Of a stretch of DNA of 64,000 nucleotides, positions 55,515 to 64,000 are shown piece by piece. The position numbers and the translations under genes are program-made. The notes below the pieces were generated by a model. The model was not told the DNA's origin and searched no databases. It saw nothing but the letters and a program-made list of their open reading frames with translations. The DNA is from JAVJSD01 sp040219575. GTDB lineage: Bacteria > Planctomycetota > Planctomycetia > Pirellulales > Pirellulaceae. The stretch is from the NCBI GenBank assembly GCA_040219575.1, contig JAVJSD010000046.1, positions 1 through 64,000 on the forward strand, given 5' to 3'. The stretch's first letter is position 1, and every line of letters begins with the position of its first letter.

Positions 55515-57800
55515 TTAGTCAGCTGGGCGGGAAGCGTACACGGGCGTGCTCCACGCCTTGTGCCGATCCACCTGGATTGCCCGCACCCAATAGGGAAAAT
55601 CACCCGGCTCCTGCAGACTGTCCACGTGGGAATGGCGAAACTGTCGCGATCCACTCGAATTGGGGGCGGGACCAATCGAAACATGCCGACTGAAGCCGCC
55701 CGCCGAGAATGTCCGCGGGGTGGACTGCACGTCCCCCAGACGAAATTCGAAGCAGCCGGGCGCGGCGGCGAAGCGGCACTTGGCGTCCGGTTCTCCCCGG
55801 ATTCGCAACAACAGGCCGACTTCATTGCCGGCGGTGACCGACTTCCAGGCAACCCGCCCCGGGGTCGATTGATCGACAATGTCGAGCGGCGTTTGGAATC
55901 CAATCGGGGCGACGACTTCCAACTCCGCGCCGTCGATCTCCAGCGATCCATCCCACACCACGCGCTGCTGTCGGGCCGTGCCGCACTCGGTTGTGCCGCC
56001 CCACAGCAGGCGGAGCAATCGTTCGTCGTCGTCCGAACCGGCCACGTCCAATGCCGGCGTCCAGGAGTGAATCACCTCCGCGCCGCGCAGCACATCAATC
56101 TGTTCGATCGGCGCGGTCCCTTCCACAAGAACTTCGATCTTCGGACGATCGCCGACTTCAACCGACTCTCCCATGGCGTGGCCGTCGACGGTCACTTCGA
56201 GCAGGATCCGCTCGCCGGTCGTGGCGTAGGTCCGCCGCGCGTGCAGCGCCTCCCACAACCCTTCCCGCGTCAGCTCCCTGGCCATGACCGCGGTCAGCCC
56301 ATTGGAAACATTGCGGATCAACCGCGAACCGGGGTGGTCGGCGCCGGGCCGGCCCATCACCCCGTCGGTTCCCGCCGTGACCGCCACGCGATAACCGCGC
56401 CGCAGGCAGTCTATGAAGAACCACTCGACGGTTCCGTGGGTGGAGTGGATCTCGGCCAGCTTCTCGATACATGGTTCATGCCAGTCGAGGTTCGTCATCC
56501 GTCCGCCGACGTGCATGTTGATCAACACGTCGAGCTCGCGAAAGACTTCGAGAAACTCGGGCGCCGCGGGCAGGTCGGGCGTGTCGTCCGGTACGGACTC
56601 GGTGAAGAACCGGTCGCTACGGCGAACGAGCGGCTCGTCGTAGTTGTAGAACACGTTGCGGTCGCCGCCTTGCGGCGTATAGGGGCTCCACTCGCAACCG
56701 AGAATCGTGACGTAGCGGCCGGGCTTATGAAAACGCTCCGTTTCATCGCGCGTCTCTTGCCAGTCGGCGACCGTCACGTAGTGGTCGTTGGCCTGATGCG
56801 TGATGAATTGCAGGCCGGCCGCGTCGCGCCCGTAGGCGTAATGATCGGCGATCGTGCAGGAGCCGCAGCCGATCAGCGTCTGCCCCGAGTGCAGGTCTCC
56901 CCAAAACGTCGGCAGCGAAGGGGCCTGCGCGTGTACGCGAATCGGGTTCGACTCGGCCTCGTGCGACTTTCCCGCCGCCTGATCACTCGGCACGGCGACG
57001 TGGACGCGGAGCGTGTCAGCCGTCGTGAATCGCGCCTGCAGGTGAAGGGCCGGCGGATCATCGATCACGCGGATGTCGCCAGGGCTGATGGCGGCGAGCG
57101 AATCCCCTGTGATTCGCGGCGTCTTTCCGAGCACGGTCGGATTGCCCCAGGCATCTTCCGCGCGGACGATCAGCGTGATCGGTTCGTCGACCACGGCGTC
57201 GGACGGTGCGACGGCGACCAGCCGCTCCACCGGCCCCGCGACCACCGCCGAAGGTTCGCAGCGGGGCAGTTCCGTCCAGCGCTGCTGCCCCTTCGGATCG
57301 ACCAACAGCAGGAAGTGCATCTGTTTGATCGCGCACGTCGGCGCCCGCCAGCCTCGCCCTCCGGAAGCTTGTTCTCCGCAGACAATCGAGACCACCTCGC
57401 CGTCTTTCAGCCGGCCGTGCTCGACGGTCAGCGATAGCACATGGTGATACGGTTCGATGCCGCCGTAGGGTGTGTAGTCGGCTCGAAGCTTCACATCGCC
57501 AGACGAGCCTCCTTCCGACTTCACGTCGAACTTCACAAACCCATCCGCCGCCGGGTCGTCGGACTGCAAGTCGGACCAGTCGAACGGCCACCGCCAGGCC
57601 ACGGCGATCTGCCCACCTTCCGGGATTTCGAGCTGGCCGATGCGGAACTGAAACCGAACCGTCGTCCACTGTCCGGCGACGAGTGTGGGCTGAATCTCGA
57701 CGCTGCCGCTGCCATGTTCGCGCTGCCGCCGCTCCCGCGGCAGATCCGCCGCGTGCCAAATCTCCGGCTTGCCTGGTCCGTATCCCGTCGTCAGTCGCAT
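55515..57800 (-). CDS. Metallo-hydrolase of the PHP / DUF3604 type
   Basis: 761 residues. ATG 57800 has CAGGGAG 7 bases upstream, better than the upstream start. The middle part carries FWGDLHSGQTLIGCGSCTIA, ITHQANDHYVTV, LGCEWSPYTPQGGDRNVFY, VLINMHVGGRMTNLD and VTAGTDGVMGRPGADHPGSR. These His and Asp clusters are the metal sites of PHP-like hydrolases. N- and C-terminal regions are beta-rich accessory parts. No signal peptide was seen. The family includes organophosphate or carbamate hydrolase relatives, but no substrate can be inferred. Confidence 0.78.
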   Translation of the reverse strand: MRLTTGYGPGKPEIWHAADLPRERRQREHGSGSVEIQPTLVAGQWTTVRFQFRIGQLEIPEGGQIAVAWRWPFDWSDLQSDDPAADGFVKFDVKSEGGSSGDVKLRADYTPYGGIEPYHHVLSLTVEHGRLKDGEVVSIVCGEQASGGRGWRAPTCAIKQMHFLLLVDPKGQQRWTELPRCEPSAVVAGPVERLVAVAPSDAVVDEPITLIVRAEDAWGNPTVLGKTPRITGDSLAAISPGDIRVIDDPPALHLQARFTTADTLRVHVAVPSDQAAGKSHEAESNPIRVHAQAPSLPTFWGDLHSGQTLIGCGSCTIADHYAYGRDAAGLQFITHQANDHYVTVADWQETRDETERFHKPGRYVTILGCEWSPYTPQGGDRNVFYNYDEPLVRRSDRFFTESVPDDTPDLPAAPEFLEVFRELDVLINMHVGGRMTNLDWHEPCIEKLAEIHSTHGTVEWFFIDCLRRGYRVAVTAGTDGVMGRPGADHPGSRLIRNVSNGLTAVMARELTREGLWEALHARRTYATTGERILLEVTVDGHAMGESVEVGDRPKIEVLVEGTAPIEQIDVLRGAEVIHSWTPALDVAGSDDDERLLRLLWGGTTECGTARQQRVVWDGSLEIDGAELEVVAPIGFQTPLDIVDQSTPGRVAWKSVTAGNEVGLLLRIRGEPDAKCRFAAAPGCFEFRLGDVQSTPRTFSAGGFSRHVSIGPAPNSSGSRQFRHSHVDSLQEPGDFPYWVRAIQVDRHKAWSTPVYASRPAD

Positions 57801-58199
57801 CGTGTGGCTCCCTGAAGTTTTTCGCAGCCACAGTTTGGCCGATCGCAGGCCTGAGCCGCAACCGTCGGTGCATCCACACAAAAAGGGGAAGGCACATGAG
57901 AAAACGGAGGGAACGGAGAAGTATCGCAGGCGGTCTTGTGGCGGTGGAACCGCGGGAAGTTGGCAACAGGCGCCGAGAGAGCTGAGGATCGATTCCCTCC
58001 GCTTGCTCTGCGGCCTGTTCGATTTCCGCGAGCTTCACAAGACCAACAAATGCGACGTTTCGCTCCACCGCTGCGCATCGCTTTCCGCGGCAGGGTTTCG
58101 TTGCTCCCTGCCGCCCTTTCGCGACTTGGCGAAGTGGGAGCGTCGCGGTACGTTGTGGGCGACAACGGATCGATCGATTCCTCTCTCGAAAGCACGGCC
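57801..58199. other. Divergent intergenic region
   Basis: Gene-free 399 bases between the metallo-hydrolase (minus) and the cobalamin adenosyltransferase (plus). It holds a purine-rich piece (GAGAAAACGGAGGGAACGGAG) near 57898-57918 of the kind seen in other planctomycete spacers. No operator or riboswitch-like structure recognised. Confidence 0.4.
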
Positions 58200-58769
58200 A
58201 TGAAGATCTACACCAAGACGGGCGACGAGGGAGAGACAGGCTTGTTCGCCGGACCGCGCGTCGCCAAGGATCACCCGCGCATCGCGGCCTACGGCGAGGT
58301 CGACGAACTGAACTCCGTGCTGGGTCTGGCCCGCACCGAGGACTTGCCCGTGGAGATGGACCAGCGGCTGGCGCGCATCCAGAACGAGTTGTTCGATCTG
58401 GGGGCCGAGTTGGCGACGCCCAAGCCTGCGCAGCCTGGAAACGAACGGGTGACCGATGAGGTGGTGGCGGCGTTGGAGTCGGCGATTGACGATTATGAGG
58501 CCGCCCTCCCCCCTCTCAAGCAGTTCATCTTGCCTGGCGGAACACCAGGAGCGGCCGTGCTGCACATGGCTCGTTCGGTTTGTCGGAGGGCGGAGCGTCG
58601 GGTGGTAACGCTTATGAGGACGCCCGGTGAGGCCGTGGCCGGACGGATCGTGCGTTACCTGAACCGCTTGAGCGACTTGCTGTTTGTGATGGCCCGCGCA
58701 GCCAACTCCGCGGCGGGGTACGAGGACATCGTGTGGGAGAAATCGGGCGGAAGCGGCGGCCAATCGTAA
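58200..58769 (+). CDS. PduO-type cob(I)alamin adenosyltransferase
   Basis: 189 residues from ATG 58200. ATP-binding N-terminus KIYTKTGDEGETGLFAG, then RIAAYGEVDELNSVLGLA and the C-terminal VCRRAERRVVTL and RYLNRLSDLLFVMARA are all family hallmarks. Converts cob(I)alamin and ATP to adenosylcobalamin. No cobalamin riboswitch was seen upstream, and no user enzyme is adjacent. Confidence 0.92.
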   Translation: MKIYTKTGDEGETGLFAGPRVAKDHPRIAAYGEVDELNSVLGLARTEDLPVEMDQRLARIQNELFDLGAELATPKPAQPGNERVTDEVVAALESAIDDYEAALPPLKQFILPGGTPGAAVLHMARSVCRRAERRVVTLMRTPGEAVAGRIVRYLNRLSDLLFVMARAANSAAGYEDIVWEKSGGSGGQS

Positions 58770-58890
58770 CGTAGGCTTTCCTCGGGCGCCCTCGCGCGCG
58801 ACGCTCGCCGATAAGGCGTCCAGCGAGGCGAAACGCCGCCTGCCGCGCGCCGAATTCGGACGCGCAACCGCCTTGGCTGGGGATGCCGCG

Positions 58891-59037
58891 ATGCTCGATT
58901 ACCTGTGGAGTATTGGACGCTTCATCATTCGCTACACGGGCGAATTCGATCGCACCCAGTGGATCTTCATCCTGATTGGGGCGGTGGTGGTGGGCTTCCT
59001 CTGCCTGCGCGGCTTTGGCTCGCGAAAGGACTACTGA
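58891..59037 (+). CDS. Small single-helix membrane protein
   Basis: 48 residues from ATG 58891 (MLDYLWSIGRFIIRYTGEFD). One hydrophobic segment (about 24-40, WIFILIGAVVVGFLCLRG) with a basic end. GGGGA lies upstream at about 58879. Short, but its composition looks like real coding sequence. Function unknown. Confidence 0.6.
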   Translation: MLDYLWSIGRFIIRYTGEFDRTQWIFILIGAVVVGFLCLRGFGSRKDY

Positions 59038-59286
59038 CCGACTCCGTCGCGACCAGTAATCGCCGGTCGCCGCCGATCGGCCAACGGAATCGCGCGCGGC
59101 GGCGCGGTAGGCTCTGCGATACTGCAGGCAAGCAATTGCCAGACGACGCGGCGAGTCGTCATTGGGGAACGCGCATCAGAAACACGCCGCGCCAGAATCG
59201 GCGTCGGCCTGAGAAACACGACGGACGGGCGAATCCGCGCGCACCACGTCAATCGCAAGAGCGGGCGGCGCCAGCAGATCCGGCGC

Positions 59287-59487
59287 TCAGCGCCCCGTCA
59301 ACATCGTCCGCGTGCGGCGGGCGCGGCGCTCGGCGCGGAGACGCGCACGTCGCTTGATTTCGCTGGGCTTTTCGTAGTATTCGCGGCGACGCATTTCCTT
59401 CTTGATGCCGCTCCGCTCCACCAGCTTGCGGAACCGTCGCACCGCCTCTTGAATGGTCTCTCGGTCACGAACCAGAAGCTTAACCAT
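59287..59487 (-). CDS. rpsU: Ribosomal protein bS21
   Basis: 66 residues, very basic, with GTIQEAVRRF-like core (DRETIQEAVRRFRKLVERSG) and IKKEMRRREYYEKPSEIKRR, which is the standard bS21 pattern. GGAGGG precedes the ATG. It belongs to the small ribosomal subunit and helps initiation. Confidence 0.95.
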   Translation of the reverse strand: MVKLLVRDRETIQEAVRRFRKLVERSGIKKEMRRREYYEKPSEIKRRARLRAERRARRTRTMLTGR

Positions 59488-60002
59488 CTTCCCTCCTGTG
59501 TGGGGGCCGCTGGGGCCAGTTGCCGTCTGCGCGATATTTGTAACGGTGTGGGATCACGAAGTTTACACGATTCGCCGCCGATTTGTCCAGTTACCAACTG
59601 GAGAGAGGCCATTTTGGTCGCCGCGGCGGTTGATCGATGCTAACGCATCGCCTCGCAACATCGCTCGGCGACACGATTTCCGCTCAAGTTGACGAGGTTT
59701 TGTCCGAAGGCGGTAGGCATCCTCCAACCGTCATAGATTCGCCGGTTTTCACAATTGGGAGAGCCCAATCCGGCTGATTTTTACCGCTCCCAGCGGCCGA
59801 ACTACATCCTCAGACGCGTGCTTCACTCCGCCCGAGTGTCGTCGGCGCGTTCGCCGCCCGACCTTTCACGACACGGACGCCCACGCCGTTTCGTGCTGGT
59901 CCCGCTGCCAGGGGCCCACCCGATTCGTGAGCCGCAACCCGCCGCAGGCCCGACCTGAACCTGCCGGCCGGCTCCCCCACCACGACTCCTGCCACGCCAC
60001 CC
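59488..60002. other. Gene-free stretch
   Basis: 515 bases between rpsU and the next small gene, with several Arg-rich frames on both strands but no coding character, repeats or terminators recognised. Confidence 0.45.
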
Positions 60003-60173
60003 ATGCAAACTCCCGACCGCTCTCCGACGTTCTTGGAAGAACTCGAAACTCGACAGGACGACGCGATCGCGCAGCTTGACGAACTCAACCTGCGCATCGA
60101 GCAGTTGTTGCGGCAATGGACCGGCCAACGCGACGCCGACGCCGGCCTCGAGGGACGCGCCGCATCGGCCTGA
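60003..60173 (+). CDS. Small coiled-coil protein
   Basis: 56 residues from ATG 60003. Contains a charged amphipathic helix (FLEELETRQDDAIAQLDELN, then LRIEQLLRQWT) of the type that forms short coiled coils; the last 15 residues are Gly/Ala-rich. No ribosome site is obvious. Its function is unknown; it lies 200 bases before hemL on the same strand. Confidence 0.55.
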   Translation: MQTPDRSPTFLEELETRQDDAIAQLDELNLRIEQLLRQWTGQRDADAGLEGRAASA

Positions 60174-60375
60174 CGCCGACATACGGCAGGTCTCGGAACC
60201 GTCACAACTCATCTCCGGTTCCAGACGCATGTGGCGGGGCAGCACCCCGCCGCGGGTTCATCGCCCCTGTCGCGGGCGATATACTTCCTTGCGCCCCGCA
60301 CGAGCACGAACGGCGACGACAAGTCGTCGGCTTGGGGGAGAAGTTCGCCTACCCACTCACCACTCGCCACTCACC

Positions 60376-61659
60376 ATGTCTCGCAGCCGCAGCCACGATA
60401 TCTTCACCGCCGCCCAACAACTCATGCCGGGCGGCGTCAACAGTCCAGCGCGGGCCTTCGGCGGCGTGGGGGGCGAGCCGATCGTCTTCGAGCGCGGCGA
60501 AGGCGCTTACCTGTACGATGTCGATGGCAACCGCTACATCGACTACATCGGTTCCTGGGGGCCCATGATCCTGGGCCATCGCCATGCGGCGGTTGTCGAG
60601 GCGTTGCACGCGGCGGTCGATCGCGGTACGAGTTTCGGCGCGCCGACCGAGGCGGAGAACATACTCGCGCAGCTGATTATCGAGGCGGTCCCCTCGATCG
60701 AGAAGGTGCGTCTGGTCAACTCCGGCACCGAGGCCACCATGAGCGCGATTCGCCTGGCCCGCGGATATACCGGCCGCGACGTGATCGTCAAGTTCGCCGG
60801 CAACTACCACGGACATGTCGATAGCCTGCTGGTGGCGGCCGGCAGCAGCGCCGCCACCTTGGCGGTGCCCGACTCGCCGGGCGTGACCGCCGGCACCAGT
60901 CGCGACACGCTGGTGCTGCGCTATAACGACGTGGCGGACCTGGAAAAAGCCTTCGCCGAACATGGCCCGAAGATCGCCGGCGTGATCCTGGAGCCGATCG
61001 TCGGCAACATGGGCACCGTTCCCGCCACCGCCGAATTCGCCGCCGCGGCACGCAAGTTGACGCGCGAGCACGGCGCGGTGTTGATTTTCGACGAGGTGAT
61101 GACCGGCTTCCGGGTCGCCTATGGCGGCGCGCAATCGATCATGCGGATCGAGCCCGACCTGACCACGCTCGGCAAGATCGTCGGCGGCGGCCTGCCGATC
61201 GGCGCGTACGGAGGCAAACGTGAGATCATGGACCAGGTGCTGCCGGCCGGCAAGGTGTTTCAGGCCGGCACGCTGAGCGGCAACCCGATCGCCACCGCGG
61301 CCGGCATCGCCACGCTGACGACGCTTCGCGACACACCGCCCTATCCGCTGCTGGAGAATCTCGGCGCCCGTCTGGAAGCGGGGCTGAATCAGGCCGCTCA
61401 GAAGGCCGGCGTGGCGCACACCATCGCCCGTGTGGGCAGCATGATGACATTCTTCTTCCACGGCGAGCCGGTCACCTGCTGGGATGTCGCCGCCCAGTGC
61501 GACAAGGCGCGTTTCGCCAAGTACTTCTGGGGCTTGATTGAGCGCGGCGTCTACATGCCGTGCAGCCAGTACGAGGCCCTCTTCATCTCCGCCGCCCACA
61601 GCGAAGCCGACATCGACGCCACAATCACGGCCGCGGCCGAGGTGCTGGCCCAGTTGTAG
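60376..61659 (+). CDS. hemL: Glutamate-1-semialdehyde 2,1-aminomutase HemL
   Basis: 427 residues from ATG 60376. Class III aminotransferase fold: LMPGGVNSPARAFGGVGG near 16-33, LVNSGTEATMSAIRLARGYT, FAGNYHGHVDSLL, Asp in LIFDEVMTGFRV and the PLP Lys in TTLGKIVGGGLPIGAYGG. It makes 5-aminolevulinate for haem in the C5 pathway. No other hem genes are adjacent. Confidence 0.95.
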   Translation: MSRSRSHDIFTAAQQLMPGGVNSPARAFGGVGGEPIVFERGEGAYLYDVDGNRYIDYIGSWGPMILGHRHAAVVEALHAAVDRGTSFGAPTEAENILAQLIIEAVPSIEKVRLVNSGTEATMSAIRLARGYTGRDVIVKFAGNYHGHVDSLLVAAGSSAATLAVPDSPGVTAGTSRDTLVLRYNDVADLEKAFAEHGPKIAGVILEPIVGNMGTVPATAEFAAAARKLTREHGAVLIFDEVMTGFRVAYGGAQSIMRIEPDLTTLGKIVGGGLPIGAYGGKREIMDQVLPAGKVFQAGTLSGNPIATAAGIATLTTLRDTPPYPLLENLGARLEAGLNQAAQKAGVAHTIARVGSMMTFFFHGEPVTCWDVAAQCDKARFAKYFWGLIERGVYMPCSQYEALFISAAHSEADIDATITAAAEVLAQL

Positions 61660-61815
61660 GCTCACAAGCCGCGAGGGTGGAGCGAACGGGTTCCGGCTCG
61701 ACCGGGCCGTGGGGCTTCGACCGTGCGGGTGCGCCTGCGGGCAGTCCGGTCTCCGCTCTGGTATCCTGATGGGAGGAAGCTCCCTCGACGCGTACATTCC
61801 CTCGGAGGTCCGCGC

Positions 61816-62760
61816 ATGGTCGACTTTGACTATCTGCCCAAGGGCTTATTCGCAATGGCCCGGGCGCACCGCGTGAGCACGATGTCGGGCCACCTGGGGG
61901 CCGCCGTCGTCGCCGGGTACTTCATCGCGGAGCAACATCCCGATCTCGATGAGAAAGTCTACGACGGCATCGAAGCGGAATTAGACCGCATCATCGCTGG
62001 CGAGTCGGTCTTCAGCCCCAGGAAGAACGCGGCGTTCAGCGCGACCGAGATGTTCCAGCCGTTTGCGAAAGAGAAGCCCCAAGAGGACTTGATCGACGGC
62101 GTCGCGGAGGCCCTGGCGCGCAATATCGGTCAAGCGCGCGAGTCGGGCCACAACGTCATTTTCGCCTCGATTGCGATCCGGGGCCTGAAAGACCACCCGG
62201 ACCTGGCCACGCCGTCGGTCGTCGATGGCCTTCGCAAGCTGATCGCCGGGTTCGACAACGCGTCGCCTGGCAGCGGCTACTACGGCAAAGAGAAGGGGCG
62301 GATCAACGGCCGCGAGATTGCGCTGCCCAAGGATGACGAATTCCCACCGCACGCTGACCTGCAGACGATGGCCAAACGCGTGCTGGACGAGTTGGTTCAA
62401 CACGCGGCACAGCGGCGCGAGGGTTTCGGCGGCCTGTGGCACGTCATCAACCATGCGGCGGCGCTGGCCGAACTAGCGCGATACGGCTACCGGGATCTGG
62501 CGATGAAGGGACTTCCCGCTCATCACCAGCACATGCAGCTGTTTCGAACCGTACCGGACATCGCCGAGGAGCGCGGGCCGGAAACTCCGACCGAGTACGA
62601 CCCGCGTTCGCCGAAGTTCTGGCAGCCCGACAAGATCCGCCGTGAGCGAGCGCACTTAACCCATCGCATCAAGACTATCTACGGATTCGATGCGCTGGCG
62701 GAACTGGTGGAGGACGACAAACGCGACCAGGGCAATCACAAGCTGCGATACCTGATGTAG
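61816..62760 (+). CDS. Conserved protein of unknown function
   Basis: 314 residues from ATG 61816 with GGAGG 7 bases upstream. Soluble, alpha-rich, with many His and Arg (GLWHVINHAAALAELARYGY, GLPAHHQHMQLFRTV). The protein has no clear signal peptide or metal motif. It looks like a real conserved gene; family not recognised. Confidence 0.7.
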   Translation: MVDFDYLPKGLFAMARAHRVSTMSGHLGAAVVAGYFIAEQHPDLDEKVYDGIEAELDRIIAGESVFSPRKNAAFSATEMFQPFAKEKPQEDLIDGVAEALARNIGQARESGHNVIFASIAIRGLKDHPDLATPSVVDGLRKLIAGFDNASPGSGYYGKEKGRINGREIALPKDDEFPPHADLQTMAKRVLDELVQHAAQRREGFGGLWHVINHAAALAELARYGYRDLAMKGLPAHHQHMQLFRTVPDIAEERGPETPTEYDPRSPKFWQPDKIRRERAHLTHRIKTIYGFDALAELVEDDKRDQGNHKLRYLM

Positions 62761-62827
62761 TAATTCAATTTGGGTTGACGGCGAGATTCTCTGTCAGGCC
62801 CGATCGTGTTACATCGTCGATTCCAAC

Positions 62828-62884
62828 CCTCCCTTGCTGGCGCAACGGGCTCGGGCGGCGAGCCCGTTGCGCCAGCAAGGGAGG
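62828..62884. repeat. Perfect 26-bp inverted repeat
   Basis: Arms at 62828-62853 and 62859-62884 are exact inverses with only 5 bases between them. The arm contains CTTGCTGGCGCAACGGGCTC. Too long and with no T run to be a terminator for the gene ending at 62760; more like a dispersed planctomycete element. Confidence 0.85.
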
Positions 62885-63026
62885 CCGCGAGACCGACCTT
62901 GGCGATGCAAGGGTTCAATTATCGCAAACAGCACCGAATCGAATTGCACCAATCAACGACTGCTGATATGTTAGCCGCAGGTGTGATTCGCAGTTTACGT
63001 AACCGTTTCACTGACAGGCGCCCGCC

Positions 63027-64000
63027 ATGCAATCGTTCGCTCCGTTTCTTTCCCCGCGCAGCTTGATTCGAGTCGGTTCGCGGCGGTGGTTTCTGCAGGC
63101 GGGACTGGCGGGATTGGGGGCGTTGTCGTTGCCGCAACTGCAAGGACTGCACGCGGCGACGTCGGACTCGTCGTCCGAGGCGAAGTCGGTGATTCTGTTT
63201 TGGCTGTCGGGCGGACCGAGCCACCTCGATATGTGGGACCCGAAGCCCGACGCTCCCCGGGAGATTCGCGGTCCCTACAGTACGATTCCCACCAACGTCG
63301 CCGGCGTGCATTTCAGCGAGCATCTGCCGTTGCAGGCCTCGATCGCCGACAAGTTGTCGGTGATTCGCTCGGTCGATTGCCGCGCCAGCAACCACACGCC
63401 GATCACCATGCAGGCCGGCAACCCGCTCGCCCGCCGCACGAACGACGGCCGCGACGGCGGCGGCTATCCGGCGATGGGTTCGGTGGCCGCCAAGTTCCGC
63501 GGCGCAAACGATCCGGAAATGCCTGCGTTCGTGGGCCTGGCCAATTCCTGGACGTCGGACGTGTGGGAGTCGGGCGATATGGGCTCGCAGTATGCACCGG
63601 TCAAGGGGCACGAGTTGGCCGGCAAGTTCGCCATGCCGGCAGGCGTCAATGTGCCTCGCCTACAAGACCGCGCCGGCCTGCGGCAGCAACTCGACCGCTT
63701 CGGCCGCGATCTGGAGCAACACCAGACGCTCGACCGAATGGACCGCTTCACGCGACAGGCGCACGAGATGGTCCTCTCGGGCAAGGTGCAGAAGGCCTTC
63801 AACATTGATGAGGAATCCGACGCCGCGCGCGACGCCTACGGTCGCGAGAGCATTGGTGAAAAGGCGCTGCTGGCGCGGCGGTTGGTGGAGTCGGGAGTAA
63901 CGTTCGTGTTGGTCAGCGGCGCATGGGGCTACTTCGACCATCATGGTGACAATGTGCGTTGGGGCGGCATCGAGAAGGGGCTGACGCCGCTGCTGCCGCG
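63027..64000 (+). CDS. DUF1501 twin-arginine secreted protein (3' end outside window)
   Basis: 324 complete codons to the window edge. N-terminal Tat signal SRRWFLQAGLAGLGALS, then FWLSGGPSHLDMWDPKPDAP, which is the DUF1501 signature, followed by RSVDCRASNHTPITMQAGN and GVTFVLVSGAWGYFDHHGDN. DUF1501 is a sulfatase-like family of unknown activity, very common in planctomycetes, usually downstream of a PSD1-type cytochrome gene. Here the upstream gene is unrelated. Confidence 0.93.
   Translation, partial: MQSFAPFLSPRSLIRVGSRRWFLQAGLAGLGALSLPQLQGLHAATSDSSSEAKSVILFWLSGGPSHLDMWDPKPDAPREIRGPYSTIPTNVAGVHFSEHLPLQASIADKLSVIRSVDCRASNHTPITMQAGNPLARRTNDGRDGGGYPAMGSVAAKFRGANDPEMPAFVGLANSWTSDVWESGDMGSQYAPVKGHELAGKFAMPAGVNVPRLQDRAGLRQQLDRFGRDLEQHQTLDRMDRFTRQAHEMVLSGKVQKAFNIDEESDAARDAYGRESIGEKALLARRLVESGVTFVLVSGAWGYFDHHGDNVRWGGIEKGLTPLLP

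Noticed and set aside
58000..58199. Cobalamin riboswitch upstream of the adenosyltransferase
   Set aside because: No B12-box-like sequence or suitable structure could be recognised.

Overview
The window reads as chromosomal DNA of a planctomycete, most likely of the Pirellulales type. The reasons are high GC, a DUF1559 prepilin-like protein, a twin-arginine DUF1501 protein, a formylglycine-type sulfatase, large secreted proteins with repeated beta-domains, many short secreted or membrane proteins of unknown function, and several families of hairpin intergenic repeats. No rRNA, tRNA, CRISPR array, phage genes or transposase were seen.

The most distinctive region is about 4.0-16.1 kb. Six short minus-strand genes (4082-6869) encode paralogous Nif11-like leader peptides that end in a double-glycine site followed by variable 8-27 residue cores. 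Most of these genes are followed by their own hairpin terminator. Across an AT-rich divergent region lie three plus-strand genes: an HlyD-type adaptor, an ABC exporter with an N-terminal C39 peptidase, and a second ABC exporter (the NHLM-type set). They are followed by a convergent TolC-like lipoprotein and a YiiX-like papain-fold hydrolase. Together these could cleave the leader and carry peptides across both membranes. No peptide-modifying enzyme is present in the window, and most cores are Gly/Ala-rich with GxxxG spacing. I therefore infer a family of unmodified, membrane-active, double-glycine peptides.

Region by region: 1-4.0 kb holds a gene end, a repeat-rich gap and a HEAT-repeat lipoprotein. 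16.1-21.7 kb has DUF1990, DUF1559, pectate lyase, a small membrane protein and a tandem repeat array ahead of an unknown membrane-anchored protein. 21.7-31 kb has a long Cys/Met-type PLP enzyme, a BON protein with an atypical receiver, SufU-SufS, RibD, a kinase and acetyl-CoA synthetase. 31-39 kb has a sulfatase, a multi-PAS histidine kinase, a nitrilase, and catalase divergent from an OxyR-like regulator. 39-50 kb has PAC2, a Coa1-like protein, an ABC ATPase, RimO, a lipoprotein/coiled-coil/UspA/MgtC group, a secretin-N-like protein and a retropepsin-like protein. 50-64 kb has a beta-barrel porin, a large secreted protein, a TPR protein with 57-bp tandem repeats, a DUF3604-like metallohydrolase, cobalamin adenosyltransferase, ribosomal protein bS21, HemL and a truncated DUF1501 gene.

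Assignments rest on reading the sequence and recognising family motifs; no database search was run. Starts were moved inward wherever a Shine-Dalgarno site or signal peptide supported it.
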